A stretch of 64,000 bases of DNA from Pontimonas salivibrio (GTDB lineage: Bacteria > Actinomycetota > Actinomycetes > Actinomycetales > Microbacteriaceae), in NCBI RefSeq assembly GCF_002950575.1, contig NZ_CP026923.1, positions 558,001 to 622,000 on the forward strand, written 5' to 3'. Shown here one piece after another: positions 57,376 to 64,000 of this stretch. The stretch's first letter is position 1. Every line of letters starts with the position of its first letter. Position numbers and translations under genes: made by a program. The notes below the pieces were generated by a model, which saw only the letters and a program-made list of their open reading frames with translations, had not been told where the DNA came from and ran no database searches.

Positions 57376-57381
57376 AGTCTA
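57376..57381 (-). promoter_or_regulatory. -10 element before FBP-domain gene
   Basis: TAGACT on the minus strand ends 7 nt before ATG 57368. Confidence 0.55.
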
Positions 57382-57408
57382 GAACCTGCGGGTCAGGAGA
57401 AAACAAAA

Positions 57409-57434
57409 CCCCCGGTGCGTGGGGCAACCGGGGG
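57409..57434 (-). terminator. Second terminator after cold-shock gene
   Basis: On the minus strand CCCCCGGT and ACCGGGGG flank a 10-nt loop and TTTTGTTTT follows. It backs up the terminator at 57456-57487. Confidence 0.75.
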
Positions 57435-57455
57435 AAGAAAAAAGCCCCTACAAAG

Positions 57456-57487
57456 CACTGTGGCCAGCCCGGAGGCTGGCCACAGTG
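57456..57487 (-). terminator. Main terminator of cold-shock gene
   Basis: A perfect 14-bp stem (CACTGTGGCCAGCC with GGCTGGCCACAGTG) and a 4-nt loop lie 14 nt after the stop; on the minus strand TTTGTAGGGGCTTTTTT follows. Confidence 0.85.
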
Positions 57488-57501
57488 TTACTCCAACCGT
57501 T

Positions 57502-57705
57502 CTAGAGCGGTTGGATGTTCTCTGCCTGAGGGCCTTTCTGGCCCTGGGTGGTTTCGAACTGAACCTTCTGGTTCTCTTCGAGGCTTCGGTAACCACTCGA
57601 CTGAATGGCGCTGAAGTGGGCGAAAACGTCCGCTCCGCCATCGTCGGGGGTAATGAACCCGTAGCCTTTATCGGCGTTGAACCATTTCACGGTTCCGGTT
57701 GCCAT
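57502..57705 (-). CDS. Cold-shock protein, CspA family
   Basis: 67-residue OB-fold RNA chaperone with [12 protein letters not shown] (RNP1) and DVFAHFSAI (RNP2). AAGGAAAG stands before ATG 57705. A long leader of about 140 nt is likely (see next entry), as for other csp genes where it gives thermal control. Expression is probably high, as two terminators follow. Confidence 0.95.
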   Translation of the reverse strand: MATGTVKWFNADKGYGFITPDDGGADVFAHFSAIQSSGYRSLEENQKVQFETTQGQKGPQAENIQPL

Positions 57706-57737
57706 GTACTTTCCTTACTTTCGGGGTATATCTGGTA

Positions 57738-57857
57738 GGAGTTTCGAACGACGAAACAACTCGTCGAGACTCCCAGTGTGATCTCCCAGAAAGTAGGTCC
57801 GTATGGGCACCCACAACACCGACTGACCACTGGGCCTTTCAACGCACCCACAGCCTA
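57738..57857 (-). promoter_or_regulatory. Promoter and leader of cold-shock gene
   Basis: On the minus strand TAGGCT (57857-57852) is a possible -10 about 147 nt before the start codon. The leader contains a stem with CGACGA/TCGTCG arms (57749-57766) inside GGAGT/ACTCC (57738-57742 and 57769-57773). Fits the long csp leaders of other bacteria, but the promoter is inferred. Confidence 0.45.
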
Positions 57858-57951
57858 GCGGGAAATGGGCTCCACCGAAATGGTGCGCACGATTTTCTAA
57901 GCTTTCGCTGTCAAAGAGCCCTTAACGTGGGGGTTTCGTGAAGGGATTGTG

Positions 57952-58434
57952 ATGGCCGAAAAAGAATACGCTCCGGAATCGGTGTGGGACTACCCCAGGC
58001 CTCCGGCCATGGATGCCAGTGACGAACGCGTCGTCGTGACTCACGGTGGTGTGGTGATTGCTGATTCGACGGACACTATTCGGGTGTTGGAAACCAGCCA
58101 CCCTCCGACGTACTACATCCCTTTGAAGGATTTCACCCCAGGGGTGTTAGAGCCTGTGGCGGGGCAAACAATGTGCGAATTTAAGGGCGCGGCGTCTTAT
58201 GCCGATGTGGTTGTGGACGGGCAGCGCCTATCCCGCGCGGTGTGGTGGTACCCGACGCCTCACCGCGATTTCACCCGACTTGCTGACCATGCCGCGCTGT
58301 ATCCGGGAATGTTTGACGATGTGCGGGTCAACGGCGAAAAGGTTGTCGCTCAGGAGGGTGACTTCTATGGTGGCTGGATTACCTCGCGGGTGAAGGGCCC
58401 CTTTAAAGGCGCACCGGGCACCTGGGGTTGGTGA
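57952..58434 (+). CDS. DUF427 family protein
   Basis: 160 residues. The DUF427 fold (beta-tent) is recognised from DTIRVLETSHPPTYYIPLKDF, CEFKGAASYADV and the WWYPTP region. The function is unknown; the domain is common in actinobacteria. GTG 57949 overlaps ATG 57952; AAGGGA upstream fits the latter. Confidence 0.85.
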   Translation: MAEKEYAPESVWDYPRPPAMDASDERVVVTHGGVVIADSTDTIRVLETSHPPTYYIPLKDFTPGVLEPVAGQTMCEFKGAASYADVVVDGQRLSRAVWWYPTPHRDFTRLADHAALYPGMFDDVRVNGEKVVAQEGDFYGGWITSRVKGPFKGAPGTWGW

Positions 58435-58445
58435 CCCGAGCTTGG

Positions 58446-58451
58446 TAGGCT
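58446..58451 (+). promoter_or_regulatory. -10 element before GNAT gene
   Basis: TAGGCT ends 6 nt before GTG 58458. Confidence 0.5.
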
Positions 58452-58457
58452 GGCGCG

Positions 58458-58997
58458 GTGGTCACACCCCCCAGTACTTCTGAAGCGAGTCTCGGTTCAC
58501 CCGTCGCGGTCCGAGACACACTGCCAGGAGATGCGTCCCGGCTGGTCCAGTTGAACAACGGCGCAGTACCAGCTGTTCCCGAAGTGTCTCTCGACGAGAT
58601 GGCCACACTGTTAGAGGCATCGTCGTGGTCGATTGTTGCTGAACGTGACGGCCAAGTAGTGGGCTTTGTGATCTGTTTTGACCCCGGTGTTGACTACGAC
58701 TCGGAAAATTACCGCTACTTCGAAGGCCGCTACACCAGCCACTTCTACATCGACCGGATTGTGATTGATCCCCGCTACAGGGGAATGAAGCTGGGTGCGA
58801 CGCTCTACCAAGAAGTGTTTAACCGAGCCCAAGATCAAGGCCACGCCCAGGTCACCTGCGAGGTGAACCTCGAACCTCCCAACCCGGCGAGCATCGCTTT
58901 TCACCGTAGGTTGGGGTTTGTGGATATCGATACTCAAGCAACTAAAGGCGGCAGCGTCGTGGTGCAACTGATGGCTGCCCCAGCACGCCATGTCTGA
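58458..58997 (+). CDS. GNAT-family N-acetyltransferase
   Basis: 179 residues. Acetyl-CoA site VIDPRYRGMKLGATLY, followed by VTCEVNLEPPNPASIAFHRRLGF, a pattern of small-molecule or amino-acid acetyltransferases. Substrate unknown. Its last 8 nt overlap the glycosyltransferase gene. Confidence 0.85.
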   Translation: MVTPPSTSEASLGSPVAVRDTLPGDASRLVQLNNGAVPAVPEVSLDEMATLLEASSWSIVAERDGQVVGFVICFDPGVDYDSENYRYFEGRYTSHFYIDRIVIDPRYRGMKLGATLYQEVFNRAQDQGHAQVTCEVNLEPPNPASIAFHRRLGFVDIDTQATKGGSVVVQLMAAPARHV

Positions 58998-59838
58998 GGC
59001 TCCTGTCGTGAGCGTGGGAATTGTCATTCCCGCATACAACGAAGAGGACACCATTCGTGCCTGTGTGATGGCCGCGCTGGGCCAAACAGTCCCCGCGGAT
59101 GAAATCATCATCGTGGATAACCGGTCCCGTGATCGCACTCGCCACATCGTTGAGGAACTCATCGCCCAACACCCCGACGCGCCGATTCGGGTTCTGAGCC
59201 AAGAATCCGAACAGGGCATTACCCCGACCAGAAATATGGGGTTCGACGCTGTCGAATCCGACGTCATTGGTCGGATTGATTCGGATACGTTGTTGGAGCC
59301 CAACTGGGTCGAGCAGGTCAAAAATGTTTTCGCAGATTCGAATGTGCACGCCGCGACCGGGCCAGTGATCTACTACGACATGCCCCTTCGTCGCTACATG
59401 GCCAGAGCCGATGACACGATGCGAAAAGCAATGTTTCGCTTAGCGACCAGCTACAAGTTCCTGTTCGGGACAAACATGGCTCTTCGCCGGGACGCCTGGT
59501 GGGCGGTGCGAGACGAAGTGTGTCTGGATTCAGACGACGACATGCACGAAGACATTGACCTCTCTGTGCACCTCTACGACCAAGGTTTTAAGGCGATCTA
59601 CGCATCACACATGGTGGCGGGTATGTCGGCCAGGCGAGTCGAAGATACTCCGAAAGATTTTTACGACTACGTGCAACGCTTCGATCGCACCTACCGCCAC
59701 CACGGGATTCGCAAACGACGCCTCAGGGCACCGGCGTGGGTGTATTTGGCCATTTACCCCATCGCCAAAGGTATGCGCTGGAGTCACAAGCTTCGAGAAA
59801 ATCAAGTCTTCAAAATTCCCCGCATCGATCTGCGCTAA
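58990..59838 (+). CDS. Family 2 glycosyltransferase
   Basis: 282 residues. GT-A fold with VGIVIPAYNEEDTIRACV, the metal-binding DSD-like GRIDSDTLLEPNW and a DDMHEDIDLSVHL block that is typical of processive or polyprenyl-linked GT2 enzymes. The C-terminal part has a possible amphipathic helix (YLAIYPIAKGMRW) rather than true membrane spans. The acceptor is not known. The TPP riboswitch begins about 10 nt after the stop. Confidence 0.85.
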   Translation: MSEAPVVSVGIVIPAYNEEDTIRACVMAALGQTVPADEIIIVDNRSRDRTRHIVEELIAQHPDAPIRVLSQESEQGITPTRNMGFDAVESDVIGRIDSDTLLEPNWVEQVKNVFADSNVHAATGPVIYYDMPLRRYMARADDTMRKAMFRLATSYKFLFGTNMALRRDAWWAVRDEVCLDSDDDMHEDIDLSVHLYDQGFKAIYASHMVAGMSARRVEDTPKDFYDYVQRFDRTYRHHGIRKRRLRAPAWVYLAIYPIAKGMRWSHKLRENQVFKIPRIDLR

Positions 59839-59848
59839 ACTATTTCTG

Positions 59849-59934
59849 TAACACGGGAGTCTCGAGAAAGAGGCTGAGAGGAAGCAAACGCTTCGACCGT
59901 CGAACCTGATCCGGATCATGCCGGCGCAGGGAGG
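59849..59934 (+). ncRNA. TPP riboswitch
   Basis: The conserved core is plain: ACACGGGAGTC, GAGGCTGAGAGG, GACCGTCGAACCTGATC and CGGATCATGCCGGCGCAGGGAG. It senses thiamine diphosphate and lies upstream of the thiamine transporter genes. Downstream, CGTGCC (59944-59949) can pair with GGCACG (59972-59977), covering part of the GAAAGG ribosome-binding site before ATG 59980, so control is probably at translation. Confidence 0.95.
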
Positions 59935-59979
59935 ACCTCTACCCGTGCCACGTTATCAATCGATTACGAAAGGCACGTA

Positions 59980-60933
59980 ATGAAGAAAATTGCGTTACTA
60001 CTCGCCGGCCTGATGGTGTTGGCCGGCTGCACGGCACCAGAAAACACTCTGGTGCGCTTGGCCGCACACGACTCGTTTGTCATCAGTGACGAACTTGTCG
60101 AACAGTTCGAGACCGATACTGGTTATGACCTAGAAATCATTCGCCTGGGTGATACCGGTTCGCTCACCAACCAGCTTGTGCTCACCAAGAACGCACCCGT
60201 TGCGGATGCGTTCTTTGGAATCGACAACACTTTCTTTGGTCGAGCCGAATCCGAAGGGGTCTTTGATTCCACTCCGTCGGCTATTGACTATTCGGATGTG
60301 TGCGTTAACTACGACATTGCCTGGTTTGACGAGGCAGGCATGACACCGCCTGCAACCTGGCGGGATCTGGTGAACGAGGACTACCGGGGGCTCACAGTGG
60401 TGACCAACCCGAACACTTCCTCACCCGGTTTGGCGTTTCTGGCGACCACACACGCCGCTTTTGACACCTCGGACGAGGTGCTGGGCTTTTGGTCCGCGCT
60501 GCGCGATAACGACGTGAAAGTGGCCGGGTCGTGGGAGGACGCCTACTTCTCCGACTTCTCCCGGTACGGCGGTAACTATCCCGTCGTGTTGAGCTACGCC
60601 TCATCGCCGTCGGCTGAAGTAAATGAGGATGGCAGTCCCGGTTCGAAGGCCCTATTGGATGAGTGTTTCCGGCAGACCGAGTATGCGGGCGTGATTGCCG
60701 ACTCGGACAACATTGCGGGGGCGGAAGCTCTCATCGACTTCATGCTCGGGGATGATTTTCAACGCTCGGTCCCAGAAGCCATGTATGTCTATCCGGCAGT
60801 AGAGGGGACAGAGGTCCCCGCGGCGTGGGCAGAGTTTGCGACCCCCGCCACATCCACTCTCGGTGAAGACCTCGACATTAACGCCAACCGGGAAGCATGG
60901 TTAGACGAATGGTCTGAGGTGTTCGCTGGCTAG
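59980..60933 (+). CDS. thiB: Thiamine ABC transporter, substrate-binding lipoprotein
   Basis: 317 residues. Lipoprotein signal with LAGC (C17), then a type II periplasmic-binding fold with FVISDELVEQFE, GDTGSLTNQLVLTKN and YPVVLSYASSPSAE, which match ThiB/TbpA. Regulated by the TPP riboswitch. It is followed by the permease without a gap. Confidence 0.92.
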   Translation: MKKIALLLAGLMVLAGCTAPENTLVRLAAHDSFVISDELVEQFETDTGYDLEIIRLGDTGSLTNQLVLTKNAPVADAFFGIDNTFFGRAESEGVFDSTPSAIDYSDVCVNYDIAWFDEAGMTPPATWRDLVNEDYRGLTVVTNPNTSSPGLAFLATTHAAFDTSDEVLGFWSALRDNDVKVAGSWEDAYFSDFSRYGGNYPVVLSYASSPSAEVNEDGSPGSKALLDECFRQTEYAGVIADSDNIAGAEALIDFMLGDDFQRSVPEAMYVYPAVEGTEVPAAWAEFATPATSTLGEDLDINANREAWLDEWSEVFAG

Positions 60934-60970
60934 CGGAGAACTGTTTGTCACTACCGCGCTGATCGCGACG

Positions 60971-62335
60971 ATGAGCGCGGTAGTGACAATGCTCCTTGGC
61001 TACCCGGTGGGCTTATGGCTGGCCTCGCTTCGGCGGGGAAGGAAGCTGGTCACCAGTGTCCTGCTCTTGCCCTTTTTGTTGCCCGCGTTTTTGATCGGGC
61101 TGGCCTTTCGCCCACTGTTTGGCGCGTGGTTGGATGACACCCGCGTGGGCATCCTCGCGGTGGTGGCTGCGCATGCGCTGATGAATGCGGGCTTTATCGC
61201 CGTGGTGACAGCTGCCTCCCTGGTGCCAAGAGACCAGGTGGAGGCGGCAGCTCTCGATGGTGCTTCGCCCGGTCAGACCAGGCGTTTCATCGAAATACCC
61301 CAACAGCTGCCTGCGCTGAGCGCGGCGGCCCTGCTGGTTGCGCTCTATTCGGCAACCAGTTTCGGCTTGGTGGTCTCTTTGGGGCAGGGGTCGATCAACA
61401 CCCTCGAGACGGGTATCGCCATCGTGGCCCTCCAGCTGCTTGACCTGCCCACTGCCGCATGGCTCGCCGTGTTACAAAGCCTGTTGACGGTTGCTTTCTT
61501 CCTCATCTCGAGACGCCTCGGGGCAACACCCACGGTGTTGTTTGGTGACAGCGAGGCGGTGTCCCGCCGTTTTGTGCCTGGAATGCTGATCGGTGGTGTG
61601 GTGATTGGCGCGGTGACGTGGTTGGTGTCCGGCGTGGTCTATCGAGCAGTCACCGCGGGGCCTGGGCTGTGGGGAAACATGGTCAACCTCGCCGGGCGTG
61701 GATCGAGAGACATTCTCAATCTCAGCGTGATCGACGCGATGGGGAATTCGCTTCGCAACCTCCTTGTGGCGCTCGCCATTTCCCTCCTGGTCGCGTGGTG
61801 GTTAAGTGCGAAGCGTGTGGGCTTAGCAGTGTTAGCGCCGATTGGTATTTCGCCTGTCGCGATTGGCTTGACGGCTCTGGTGCTCTCGGGTTATTTACCC
61901 GCCACCATTTCCGGCAGTTGGCTACTTCTGCCCGCTGTTCAAAGCATTTTTCTCACCCCGTTAGCGTTTCAGATCATTGCTCCCGCCAGGCGTTCGCTCT
62001 CACGTGAATTACTCGAAGCGGCACGCCTGGACGGAGCCAACAGCCTTCAGGTGTTTTCGTTGGTGGAGTTGCCCACCCTGGCAAAACCCCTCACCGCGGC
62101 TGCAGCACTCGTGAGTTTGGGTTCGCTGGGTGAGTTTGGTGCTGCCAGCTTCCTGGCTTACGGCTCTGACCAAACCTTGCCTTTGGTGATGTTCCGACTG
62201 ATGTCCCGCCCGGGGGCGGAAAATGTGGGAATGGCGATGGTCGCCGCCACGGTGTTTATTGCCCTTGCGATTGCGGTGGTGTGGTTTATCTCGTCGGTGG
62301 GTAGTAGGACGGGTCGAGTCGATGTCGATCGCTGA
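60971..62335 (+). CDS. thiP: Thiamine ABC transporter permease (ThiP-like fused permease)
   Basis: At least 454 residues and about 12 membrane helices, two copies of the BPD permease domain, each with an EAA loop (EAAALDGASPGQTRRFIEIP near 90 and EAARLDGANSLQVFSLVELP near 345). ATG 60971 is inside the first helix: in frame, GELFVTTALIAT precedes it and is open to 60905, but there is no ATG, GTG or TTG. A CTG at 60926 overlapping the thiB stop is a possible start. The gene ends 14 nt inside the next gene. No thiQ follows. Confidence 0.88.
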   Translation: MSAVVTMLLGYPVGLWLASLRRGRKLVTSVLLLPFLLPAFLIGLAFRPLFGAWLDDTRVGILAVVAAHALMNAGFIAVVTAASLVPRDQVEAAALDGASPGQTRRFIEIPQQLPALSAAALLVALYSATSFGLVVSLGQGSINTLETGIAIVALQLLDLPTAAWLAVLQSLLTVAFFLISRRLGATPTVLFGDSEAVSRRFVPGMLIGGVVIGAVTWLVSGVVYRAVTAGPGLWGNMVNLAGRGSRDILNLSVIDAMGNSLRNLLVALAISLLVAWWLSAKRVGLAVLAPIGISPVAIGLTALVLSGYLPATISGSWLLLPAVQSIFLTPLAFQIIAPARRSLSRELLEAARLDGANSLQVFSLVELPTLAKPLTAAAALVSLGSLGEFGAASFLAYGSDQTLPLVMFRLMSRPGAENVGMAMVAATVFIALAIAVVWFISSVGSRTGRVDVDR

Positions 62336-62825
62336 GAGTGGGACTGCCAGGCAGTTGGTCCTGGTCGATGGTCGCTCGGGCGCGGGAAAAACGCAGTGGG
62401 CCAGTGCGTTAGCCCGTGAGTCAGGCTTCACCCTTTTGAGTCTTGATGAGGTCTACCCGGGCTGGGATGGGTTGGATGCTGGCCACTGGCACACCTACCA
62501 ACACGGGATTGTGCCCTGGAGTGAAGGGCGGGTCGCTCGACTACGCATGTGGGATTGGGCCAGAAGTCGCCCCGGCGGAGTGCGGGAAATTGGCCCGGAG
62601 GTGAACCTCATCATCGAAGGATGTGGTGCTTTATCCACCTTCACTGCGCTCTACGCGACAACGCGCTTGTGGGTGGACGCAGATGATGAGGTAAGGAAAC
62701 AGCGAGCCCTCGATCGCGATGGTGAGCAATTCGCCCCCCACTGGCTGCGGTGGGCACTACAAGAGGAGCGGTTTTACCGAATCCACCAATCGCGGAGTCT
62801 CGCGGATTCAATCATCACCGCTTAA
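62322..62825 (+). CDS. P-loop kinase-like ATP-binding protein
   Basis: 167 residues. Walker A DGRSGAGKT (K23), SLDEVYPGWDGL, an IIEGCGALS beta-strand and a late RKQRALDRDG block suggest the uridine/cytidylate-kinase-like group. It lacks LSGGQ and Walker B of ABC ATPases, so it is not ThiQ. It overlaps thiP by 14 nt and is therefore probably under the same TPP control. Related actinobacterial proteins occur beside thiBP, function unproven. Confidence 0.75.
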   Translation: MSIAESGTARQLVLVDGRSGAGKTQWASALARESGFTLLSLDEVYPGWDGLDAGHWHTYQHGIVPWSEGRVARLRMWDWARSRPGGVREIGPEVNLIIEGCGALSTFTALYATTRLWVDADDEVRKQRALDRDGEQFAPHWLRWALQEERFYRIHQSRSLADSIITA

Positions 62826-63133
62826 CCCCAGCCCAACTCGTGAAGCTGTTGGTCGTCAATGCCGTAATAGTGGGCAATTTCGTGCACCAGCGTGACGTGA
62901 ATTTCGTGTACGAGGCGCTCTAAGGATTCCGATTGTTCGATTAGTGGTTGACGGTAAAGCACGATGCGGTCGGGTAATTCGCCGTAGCCGTAGTCACCGC
63001 GTTCGGTCAGCGCGACGCCCTCATAAATCCCCAAGACAGCCTCGGACTGTTCCGGCATGTCTTGGACTAAGAACACTAAGTTGTCGAGGCCATCGACCAT
63101 CTCGTCGGGCAAACGATCGAGCCCTTCCACCAC
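62822..63133 (-). CDS. Zincin-like metallopeptidase (DUF1025/PF06262 family), start uncertain
   Basis: The body has the HExxH site VHEIAHYYGID and the usual FLVQDMPEQSEAVLGIYEG and ELPDRIVLYRQPL blocks. The family normally begins with a D/E-rich helix about 10 residues before residue 63133's Val, and the frame here is open past 63172 (SDWWPTLEQFEAL) into the tRNA-His gene, with no ATG, GTG or TTG in that part except a TTG inside the tRNA anticodon loop. GTG 63133 is given as the first canonical start outside the tRNA; a non-standard start near 63175 would restore the family N-terminus. Its stop shares TTAA (62822-62825) with the kinase gene. Confidence 0.75.
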   Translation of the reverse strand: MVEGLDRLPDEMVDGLDNLVFLVQDMPEQSEAVLGIYEGVALTERGDYGYGELPDRIVLYRQPLIEQSESLERLVHEIHVTLVHEIAHYYGIDDQQLHELGWG

Positions 63134-63202
63134 GAGGGCTTCAAACTGTTCGAGGGTGGGCCACCAGTCGGAGATGAGAGACCTCTTCGGGTGGGGCTTT
63201 GG

Positions 63203-63276
63203 GGTGAGTAACGGGGCTTGAACCCGCGACCTCCTGGACCACAACCAGGCGCTCTACCAGCTGAGCTATACCCACC
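63203..63276 (-). tRNA. tRNA-His (anticodon GTG)
   Basis: The minus strand folds as a cloverleaf: acceptor GTGGGTA/TACTCAC, D arm AGCTCAGCTGGTAGAGC, anticodon stem CCTGG/CCAGG with GTG at 63242-63240, T arm GCGGGTTCAAGCCCCGT. The extra G at -1 opposite C73, unique to tRNA-His, is present. The gene lies between orn and the zincin, a common actinobacterial arrangement. Confidence 0.97.
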
Positions 63277-63363
63277 ATGCGCCCGATGCTCGAGCTCCCA
63301 CAGTCTAATACAGTGCGGGTCACCAAGTGAGCGCCCTGTCGCGCGCGATGGGTGGGGCCCTGG

Positions 63364-63978
63364 TTATTCGAAGCGGGTGACGATTTCCTGGCTGATTTTC
63401 TTGATTTCACTGGTGCTAGGGCCAGGCTCGTCCACGAAAGCCACCTGGCGGTAGTAGGCGAGTTCTCGAATGGACTCCCGAATATCTGCCAGTGCCCGGT
63501 GGCCACCATTTTTTTCCGGTGCTTGGAAATACATCCGGGGAAACCAGTGTCGGGTGAGTTCTTTAATGGTCGATACGTCAATATTTCGGTAGTGCAGGTG
63601 GGCGTTCACCTCGGGCATATCGCGTTGGATAAACGCACGATCGGTGCCGATGGTGTTACCCGCTAAGGGGGCTGATTGAGGCTCTGGCACGTGGGAGCGT
63701 AGATAGTCCATCAGTTCGGATTGGGCCTGCTCCAAGCTAATCCCGCCTGCTAACTCGTCGAGTAACCCTGAGCTGGTGTGCATCTGACGGACAAAGTCGC
63801 CCATCTGCTCCAGGGCTTTCGCACTGGGGGCAATGACCCGGTGGAAACCCTCATCCAACACGGTGAGGTTGTAGTCGGTAATCAACACCGCGACTTCAAT
63901 CAGTTCGTCAGATTGGAGGTCGAGCCCGGTCATTTCCGCGTCGAGCCAGACCAATCTGGCGTTATCTGTCGAAGCCAT
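63364..63978 (-). CDS. orn: Oligoribonuclease
   Basis: 204-residue DEDDh exonuclease that finishes degradation of 2-5-nt RNAs and pGpG. Active-site acids in VWLDAEMTGLD, GNTIGTDRAFI (Asp) and GGHRALADI (His, Asp). Start ATG 63978 with -10 TAGAAT 6 nt upstream. tRNA-His lies 87 nt downstream and may share its transcript. Confidence 0.95.
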   Translation of the reverse strand: MASTDNARLVWLDAEMTGLDLQSDELIEVAVLITDYNLTVLDEGFHRVIAPSAKALEQMGDFVRQMHTSSGLLDELAGGISLEQAQSELMDYLRSHVPEPQSAPLAGNTIGTDRAFIQRDMPEVNAHLHYRNIDVSTIKELTRHWFPRMYFQAPEKNGGHRALADIRESIRELAYYRQVAFVDEPGPSTSEIKKISQEIVTRFE

Positions 63979-63984
63979 TCGAGG

Positions 63985-63990
63985 ATTCTA
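63985..63990 (-). promoter_or_regulatory. -10 element before orn
   Basis: TAGAAT on the minus strand ends 6 nt before ATG 63978; a near-consensus, leaderless arrangement. Confidence 0.6.
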
Positions 63991-64000
63991 GCGACCGGGG

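Noticed and set aside
62322-62825. Kinase-like gene as the missing thiQ
   Set aside because: It has a Walker A motif but no LSGGQ signature, no ABC Walker B or switch His and is too short for an ABC ATPase.

Overview
The window (about 60% G+C by eye) is a chromosomal segment of a small-genome, high-G+C Gram-positive bacterium (Actinomycetota), most likely a planktonic, streamlined member of the Microbacteriaceae. Gene orders such as rplS-lepB-rnhB-DUF2469, xerC/M23/rpsB-tsf-pyrH-frr-cdsA, dxr-site-2 protease-ispG-proS-nusA-ylxR-infB-rbfA and rpsO-pnp-M16 peptidase are typical of that family. A 234-residue proton-pump rhodopsin, very short intergenic spaces, tail-to-tail genes that share stop codons and many genes without leaders suggest a marine or brackish lineage of the Pontimonas/Aquiluna kind. 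That placement is inference, not a database result.

Layout. 0-1.3 kb: end of a methionine aminopeptidase gene and a TetR regulator, both on the minus strand. 1.4-7.1 kb: rplS, signal peptidase I, RNase HII, DUF2469, dprA, a metallophosphoesterase, a XerC/D recombinase and a convergent M23 peptidase. 7.1-14 kb: an rpsB leader with two perfect hairpins, the translation/lipid operon rpsB-tsf-pyrH-frr-cdsA, a DivIVA-repeat protein, a lytic transglycosylase-like protein, a small zinc-ribbon protein and a hydrolase. 14-19.3 kb: a DivIVA-like coiled-coil protein, a composite membrane/lipoprotein ORF, and a thioredoxin/TPR protein beside a cysteine desulfurase. 19.3-30.6 kb: mnmA, the isoprenoid genes dxr and ispG around a site-2 protease, then proS-nusA-ylxR-infB-rbfA. 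30.6-43.4 kb: single accessory or housekeeping genes (uridine phosphorylase, MutY, an SDR epimerase, an SNF2 helicase, Nudix, a surface HNH nuclease, a RecB-like nuclease, glutaredoxin, aspartase, a PrsW-type protease). 43.5-50.1 kb: PPOX protein, rpsO, pnp, rhodopsin, M16 peptidase, phosphatase. 50.1-55.8 kb: ligA-gatCAB. 55.8-59.8 kb: small genes including a cold-shock protein. 59.8-62.8 kb: TPP riboswitch and thiamine ABC transporter genes. 62.8-64 kb: zincin, tRNA-His, oligoribonuclease.

Functionally the window is dominated by translation (ribosomal proteins, EF-Ts, RRF, IF-2, RbfA, NusA, ProRS, GatCAB, MnmA), RNA turnover (PNPase, Orn, RNase HII), DNA maintenance (LigA, MutY, XerC, DprA, SNF2) and envelope growth (CdsA, DivIVA-like proteins, peptidoglycan enzymes). 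The thiamine operon implies salvage of the vitamin, and the rhodopsin adds light-driven proton pumping.

The most notable signals are: a proteorhodopsin-type gene set between pnp and its usual M16 neighbour; fifteen -10 hexamers placed 6-9 nt before a start codon, indicating widespread leaderless transcription; an inserted low-G+C segment with two A7 tracts in dprA; a thiamine transporter without its ATPase gene; and absence of rimP, yraN and comM from their usual places. I found no CRISPR array, prophage, insertion sequence or clear defence island.
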